A stretch of 64,000 nt of DNA, from NCBI GenBank assembly GCA_004794655.1, contig SMMW01000645.1:717001-781000 (forward strand), given 5' to 3'. Source of the stretch: Marisa cornuarietis (Eukaryota > Mollusca > Gastropoda > Architaenioglossa > Ampullariidae). The notes under the pieces are model-generated. The model made no database searches and was not told where the DNA came from. It saw only the letters and a list, made by a program, of their open reading frames with translations. Each line of letters begins with the position of its first letter. The first letter of the stretch is position 1. Made by a program: the position numbers and the translations under genes. Positions 58,930-64,000 of the stretch are shown here, one piece after another.

Positions 58930-60360
58930 ACCCTCATCGACATGCATCACAGTGTGTCTGGATATGCGTCGAGTTAATGAGTCAGTACTCAGAGAAAGAC
59001 TCCTCATTCCGACAGTTGACGAGCTCATACAAGACATGGTAGGAAGCAAAATGTTCTCTATGCTCGATCTCAAGATAGATTATCCCAAATTAAAGTTACA
59101 TCCAGATTCCAGAGACATTACCACCTTTGTGACCCACTGTGGATCATTCTGCTATAAGACACCGGTGACGGGAATAAATACTGCGGTGGAAAAATATATT
59201 CTCAAGACACATAACAAGTGATGCAAGGGAAACCTGAAACAGCCAACCTCTCTGATGACATCATTGTACACGCGCCGACGCGCGAAGAACACAACAGATG
59301 CTTGAGGCTGACACTCCAGCGACTACACGATGCAGCTCTGACCCAGAATGCAGAAACATGTTCCTTCTGCAATAGAGAACTTGAATTTCTGGGTCATAAC
59401 TTGACTGCTAATGGCATAGAGCCCTCAAAAGATAAAGTGGAAGCCATTTTAAATGCTCGCCAACAGGTAACCGAGTGAAGTGAGGAACTTTCTAGGCCTG
59501 GTAAATTACTCTTTTAGATTTATCACCAACCATGCAACACTCACAGAACTGTTGGTCGTTTGACCAAGAAGCATCAACATTTTATGTTTGGTCGAGAATA
59601 GGAGGCTTTCCAATCATTAAAAAAAGGTTATGAGCAGTACAGAGACACTGGGATATTATGCTCCCAAAGCGAAAACGCAGATTATTACAGATACTTCTCC
59701 AGCTGGAATTGGTGCAATACTCGTACAACTACAAACAGATGGTCCAAGAAATTATATTCTCAGACAGAGAAAGATGCGCTTGCTATCGTGGCATGTGAGA
59801 AATTTTGTTCTGCTAATAGACCTTAAACCACTACAAACAATTTATGGTCCTCGTGCCAAACCAAGTACCTGCATTGAGTGGTGGGTATTGCGACTCCAGG
59901 CATTTACATTTAGAGTCGTTCATAAAAAGAATGAGAATAGCTCAAGATGAAGGCAAGGACTGGCAAGATGAAATTCTGACACACGGTGCGAACACACCCG
60001 TGCACAGGACGCAGTCCAGCCAACATATTGTTTGGTAGGAAAATTTGTACAAAATGTCTGCAGCTGACTTCACAAGTAGTTGATCGAGAAGCCCACGATC
60101 GGGATGCAAAAAAAGAAAAGACTATCACAACTGTATGCAGACAAGAAAAGACATGCTAGAAAGCCAGACATAACTCAGGATGATCAGGTGCTGCTTAAGA
60201 GAGACAGACAAAATGAGAAACTCGTGACACCATACTTTCCTGAACCATACACACTGATCGAAAAGACTGGAAGTAAAAAAACTGTGAAAGAGAGCAACTT
60301 ATAATGTAAACGCTTCGTTCGTGAAGAAATTTCATCCCACATAGTAAAGAGGTGAGGATG
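58930..60360 (+). mobile_element. Ty3/Gypsy retrotransposon pol remnant
   Basis: Broken reading frames in the order expected of a Gypsy pol. First comes a reverse-transcriptase part (DMRRVNESVLRER, FSMLDLK and a later LSDDIIVHAPTREEHN; the usual Y of the YxDD box is replaced). Then an RNase H part (ITDTSPAGIGAIL) and an integrase C-terminal-like part (DDQVLLKRDRQNEKL). Stops, frameshifts and a large internal deletion between RNase H and integrase show that it is dead. I could not delimit LTRs. Confidence 0.85.
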
Positions 60361-62200
60361 GTAACACAGAAGATAGCAGTGTAGAACACAAAACGCCAGA
60401 GACGGTACCAAACAAAACCCCTGTACCAAGTAAACCAAAGGACACAACAACTACATCAACTCTAGAACTCATAAGATCATCAAGAACAAAAAAAAACACT
60501 TCCCAAAAGACTTGATGACTATGTGTTGATAATCGGTGATAAGGACAACATTTAACCAGTGAATAATTGAAAAGTGTAATGAATTATTTTGTGGGTAATG
60601 TTTTTAATTCATATACGGACCAGGGTGAGTGATTATTCGCCTTCACACATACGAGAAGACACCATGTAGGTGCAAGACCCTTGTTGTTGTTGTTATTGTT
60701 GTTGTTGTTATACCTACATCTTTAGATCGTTAGCAAGTTTAGTTCCTGTTCTCACGACAATGCCAGTGAGGGGTACGGAAGAATCGAATGTAGATAGTGG
60801 AATCACACTTCAGATGAAAATAATGTGGCATCAAGACTGTGAACGGAGACAAAGGAACACTCTCATCGGTATCAGCATAAAAGAGTTTTCTACTTCATTT
60901 ACAAGTAAAACAAAACTGTACCAACACAAAATGAAAGTATGTGTTCAAGAGGACAATTGTTTACTTACAATTGAAGTGTTCCGACCTGTTTTGTCGCCTG
61001 TACACCACTCTCGTGAAATTTTTATTCCAGGAAAACGGTATTTAGCCTTTATGCGCAGTTTAAAAGCGGATACGCCTCGTGTGTAAACCGGTTTCCCAGT
61101 ATTCAAAATCGAAAGTAGAATATATTAAGTAAATATAGAACTGAAGTAATCTCAAATAAAAATATCTGAAAGAATCTAATTTAAGACGATTCATATTTCC
61201 CTTTGTATTGCTACCAAGGTTACGACTTTTCTTCATTATTTAAACGTGCATTGTACTTTAGCCCTTTATAGAACAATAGAAAAGCGATTCTGTAGTTGAT
61301 GATGAAACTGGTGAACGCTGCAGCAGGGAAGTAATTCTTGTTCCGAAGGGACGTCACCACGTCACCGTTCTCCGCTTTTAATCTTGAGAATAGTCTCCCT
61401 TCACAGATAAACGAGGTTGGAGGACATCATCGACTCTAAGACAAGTCTCATCACTGTTCCTTACACATAGGCGCTCGCAAACGAAGCAGATTGAAAAGTT
61501 TGAAAAGTACTAAAAGAAATGTATTGACATCATGCTGTTCTTATTCGCTGGTTAAGCACTGTGACTTGTCATGAGCCAATAAAACAGGTGCAACTATTGT
61601 CACAGACAACAGAGCACAGATCAGCATGGCAGTATCAACTAGTACTCCATCGGTATTAATAATAATTAATATTACTATTGCGTCTGTAGTACTAAAATTT
61701 ATTACAGCCTACGTCGTGCTGTACTCAGTTACTCCATACTGTTTTAAAAAATGAAAAAAGACTTCTCATTTCTATAAATAGTATTGCACTCATCTTCAGC
61801 AGATGCAACTGCAAAGATTATCCTGAAGGAAACATTGATTTTGTGGATTTTTTTCTGATTTTGCACAGAGATGTATGGAAATTTAAAAGTTTTTTTGCAC
61901 GTCTTTTGATCTGACAACCTTCTATAGATTGTCAAAGGTAAAGGTTGCCTGCAACGGCTTTGTTCAGTAATGGTTGATAACGGTAACTTGCCGAGCATCA
62001 CAATTCCAAAAAACGTAATTTACATCGTTAGCTTTTTTAAAAATAAGCATGCATAAGCACAAAGTGGAAGTAAAGCCTTACCATGCTCTCTGGTACAAAT
62101 AAGTAAATGAGTATATGGAGATAAAAGGTTCACAAGGCAGCCAGATCCGGTCTAAGGGAGACAATGAGAAAAAATATTAACTTCGTGACCTTTTATTTTG

Positions 62201-62300
62201 GTTGGTTGGTTTGGTAGGAAAATACTTCCACCTGGAGGTGATTTTGCACTATTAGGGAAGAGGAAGAAGGAGGGAAATAAAACCCGATGGCCAATCCTGA
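62201..62300 (-). mobile_element. SINE-like family B, partial copy
   Basis: Shares GGTTGGTTT, then TTCCACCTGGAGGTGATTTTGC, with 63193-63393 at roughly 80% by eye. Only the tail half is present. Confidence 0.6.
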
Positions 62301-62396
62301 AACTTTTTAGTTTCGTCCAACAGGAGAATTCGTCTAAGTAAATTTCCCATGCAATAAATGATTTGAAGTCATAAAAATATATAGCGGGCTTTAAAT

Positions 62397-62490
62397 GTCA
62401 AGTCGATCGCTGAGCGAAATTCGCTGGAAACAGAGCACAAAGTATAACAAAAACATATTCTGGTGGTATTTTATGACAAAAAAGCTTGAG
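62397..62490 (+). mobile_element. THAP-like repeat family, copy C fragment
   Basis: Matches the complement of about 46960-47035: GCTGGAAACAGAGCACAAAG and ATATTCTGGTGGTATTTTAT. Only this end of the family is preserved here. Confidence 0.6.
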
Positions 62491-62984
62491 AGATTTTATA
62501 TTAATATTTTTTTCTTATTTATGGAGCAAGATGCAGCATGGCACAAACCGCGCTTATTATCAGAAAGTGAGTCGACATCGCTAACACGCACAGATACGAG
62601 ATCTTATCTGCTGAAAATGTAGCAAAAAAGCATACAGTTCGTAGATCCTAAAAAAAAAGGAAAGATGTCAAAAGAAAACAAGCAGCACTGAAAGAATGAA
62701 CAGTACAGAACTCACAGCAGCCTTTGTAGTACGCATACGCTCAAGACATAAAGTAAAATATCCTTCAGACTTGCTGCACGTGCCAAGTTCGTGAACAGAC
62801 CTTCATGTCTACATTTCTCATTGCACCAATCGATGCTAGCGGCGTAGCTAGCGATTTTTTTTCTTTCTTTTTTTGCATTGACTTGGGCGACTGATATGTT
62901 CTATGCATGCGCCACCAGCCAAACGGGGTTGCCAGCTTAACAGACTTTGCCCTCAATCGTTTTAACAGTTATTCTGTCAAACAA

Positions 62985-63017
62985 CTCTAACCCAAACCCT
63001 AACCCTAACCCTAGCCC
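62985..63017. repeat. Short interstitial telomere-like repeat
   Basis: About five units of CCCTAA with slight variation (CTAACCCAAACCCTAACCCT, then AACCCTAG). The metazoan telomere motif is TTAGGG. It is too short to be a terminus. Confidence 0.8.
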
Positions 63018-63192
63018 AGGCCTCAAAGCTATCTTAATCAAAAATGTCGAACTAACACGATAAAAACAGCAACAAAACATACATATACACAAGCTCCCAA
63101 AAATCCATTAAAAAACAAAACATCAAATAACAAATCAAATATCCATTAAAAAAGGAACAGTTTGCACTAAACATTTCTCGCTTCACCCACTA

Positions 63193-63393
63193 ACTGGTTG
63201 GTTTATTTAATAGGAAAGTGCTTCCACCTTGAGGTGATTTCGCACTATGGGATAAAGAGGGGGAGGAAACCGAAGAAAATCGCCCTATGACGAGTCCTGC
63301 GGACAGGTGTCACATAAAGAGGGTGTCCCGAGACGAGATCTGAACCCTACGTTTCTCATTGCAGTTGTAACACTACCGGTGTCGCGTACTCTT
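63193..63393 (-). mobile_element. SINE-like family B, longer copy
   Basis: On the minus strand the 5' part contains a degenerate A-box-like CACCGGTAGTG and a B-box-like GGGTTCAGATCTC. The body ends in the block shared with 62201-62300. It is probably tRNA-derived; no clear target duplication was found. Confidence 0.5.
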
Positions 63394-63777
63394 CGCGAAC
63401 ATGCGCACTCTTACAAAACAACAACACAAGATCGCTTCAGTTCAGGACGTCCCTTCCCGGACACATACTTATTTACAAAATGAACGACAAGAAATTTAAT
63501 TAAATACACAACAACTCTGCCCCTAGGCAGTCAGACAAATCAATACTCAGAGAAAATATACGACTACAAGTAGAATAAAGGCAAAACACTTAACGTAGTT
63601 ACGAAACTAAGCCTTTCAAATTGTAAACAACCATTAGACCGCTCACAGGCAGGTCTTCTACGTTACACAATGCGCAACAGGCAAATCTCTAGCAGTCTCT
63701 AAACTGCACACATTTAAATACACACTTGTAATAGACGGCATACAAGCAAGTCTTCATAAAGTTACTCTCAACTGTCT

Positions 63778-64000
63778 AATAATAATAATAATAATAGTGA
63801 AGATTTTTATAGCGCATATTCACACTCGTAGAGAGCATGCTCTTAGCGCTTAAAACGGGGAAGAGACGTGGACTAAGTAGATACAGAACACAGGGGACGA
63901 AAGAAAACGACAGTACTGACAAAAACAGATAACAAAAGGCATCAAGTAACAGGAACAGAGAAAAATAGTGATGGGTAAAGTAGCAAGAGGGAAGGGGGGG
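63778..64000 (-). mobile_element. Second L2/CR1-like LINE copy, 3' end, runs off the window
   Basis: Starts with an AAT tail at 63778 and then matches 21515-21740 at well over 90% by eye (AGTGAAGATTTTTATAGCGC and the following 3' UTR). Same strand as the first copy. The coding part would lie beyond 64000. Confidence 0.9.

Larger units (their letters stand above)
60361..63777. other. Spacer with dispersed repeats, no supported gene
   Basis: Holds a TTG run (60681-60709), the third THAP-like repeat piece, two copies of a second SINE-like family and a telomere-like tract. A 138-codon frame at 60670-61086 starts in the TTG run. Its part after about 60760 looks mildly protein-like but matches no family I know. 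Confidence 0.55.

Noticed and set aside
60670..61086. 138-codon plus-strand frame
   Set aside because: It begins inside a TTG microsatellite and matches no family; there is no splice or promoter support.

Overview
This is eukaryotic genomic DNA: split genes with GT-AG introns, long AT-rich spacers, many di-, tri- and tetranucleotide microsatellites, tRNA-derived SINE-like repeats, a LINE, a Ty3/Gypsy remnant and a satellite array. The gene content and repeat types suggest a lophotrochozoan, most likely a mollusc. That assignment is inference, since nothing in the window fixes the species.

The core of the window is a tandem cluster of ZNFX1-like genes (NFX1-type zinc finger-containing SF1 helicase, an antiviral and RNA-surveillance factor), all on the minus strand. 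From 5' to 3' of the genes: copy 1 (57822 to 42289, 16 coding exons, about 2120 aa); a broken remnant (38650 to 37517); copy 2 (30929 to 17779, 14 coding exons, 1777 aa); and copy 3 (14853 to 13336, 2 exons, 242 aa), which keeps only the N-terminal domain. Copies 1 and 2 share 13 introns at the same places and phases. Both keep a full set of helicase motifs, followed by cysteine-rich NFX1-type zinc fingers. They differ at the ends. Copy 1 has six near-identical 27-residue zinc-finger modules where copy 2 has one, and an extra C-terminal helical region. Copy 2 stops soon after the zinc fingers. I see no RZ-type finger in either.

Layout: 1-3486 is a 42-bp satellite with higher-order structure. 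3487-13335 is spacer with microsatellites and one weak secreted-protein exon candidate. 13336-14853 is copy 3, with an exact ISRE-type motif about 0.7 kb upstream. 17779-30929 is copy 2, with an L2/CR1-like LINE in one intron. 30937-37516 is spacer with a complete tRNA-SINE, a hAT-type MITE and a second ISRE-like block homologous to the first. 37517-38650 is the pseudogene. 38651-42266 is spacer with a THAP-like repeat. 42289-57822 is copy 1. 57830-64000 holds a Ty3/Gypsy pol remnant, more SINEs, a short telomere-like tract and the 3' tail of a second LINE copy.

Working picture (inference): a locally expanding innate-immunity helicase family. The paralogues diverge by zinc-finger number, N-terminal exon and C-terminal length, while short helicase-core tracts stay nearly identical, probably by gene conversion. 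Two of the loci carry IRF/ISRE-like promoter blocks. No rRNA gene, intact tRNA gene or CRISPR array was seen.
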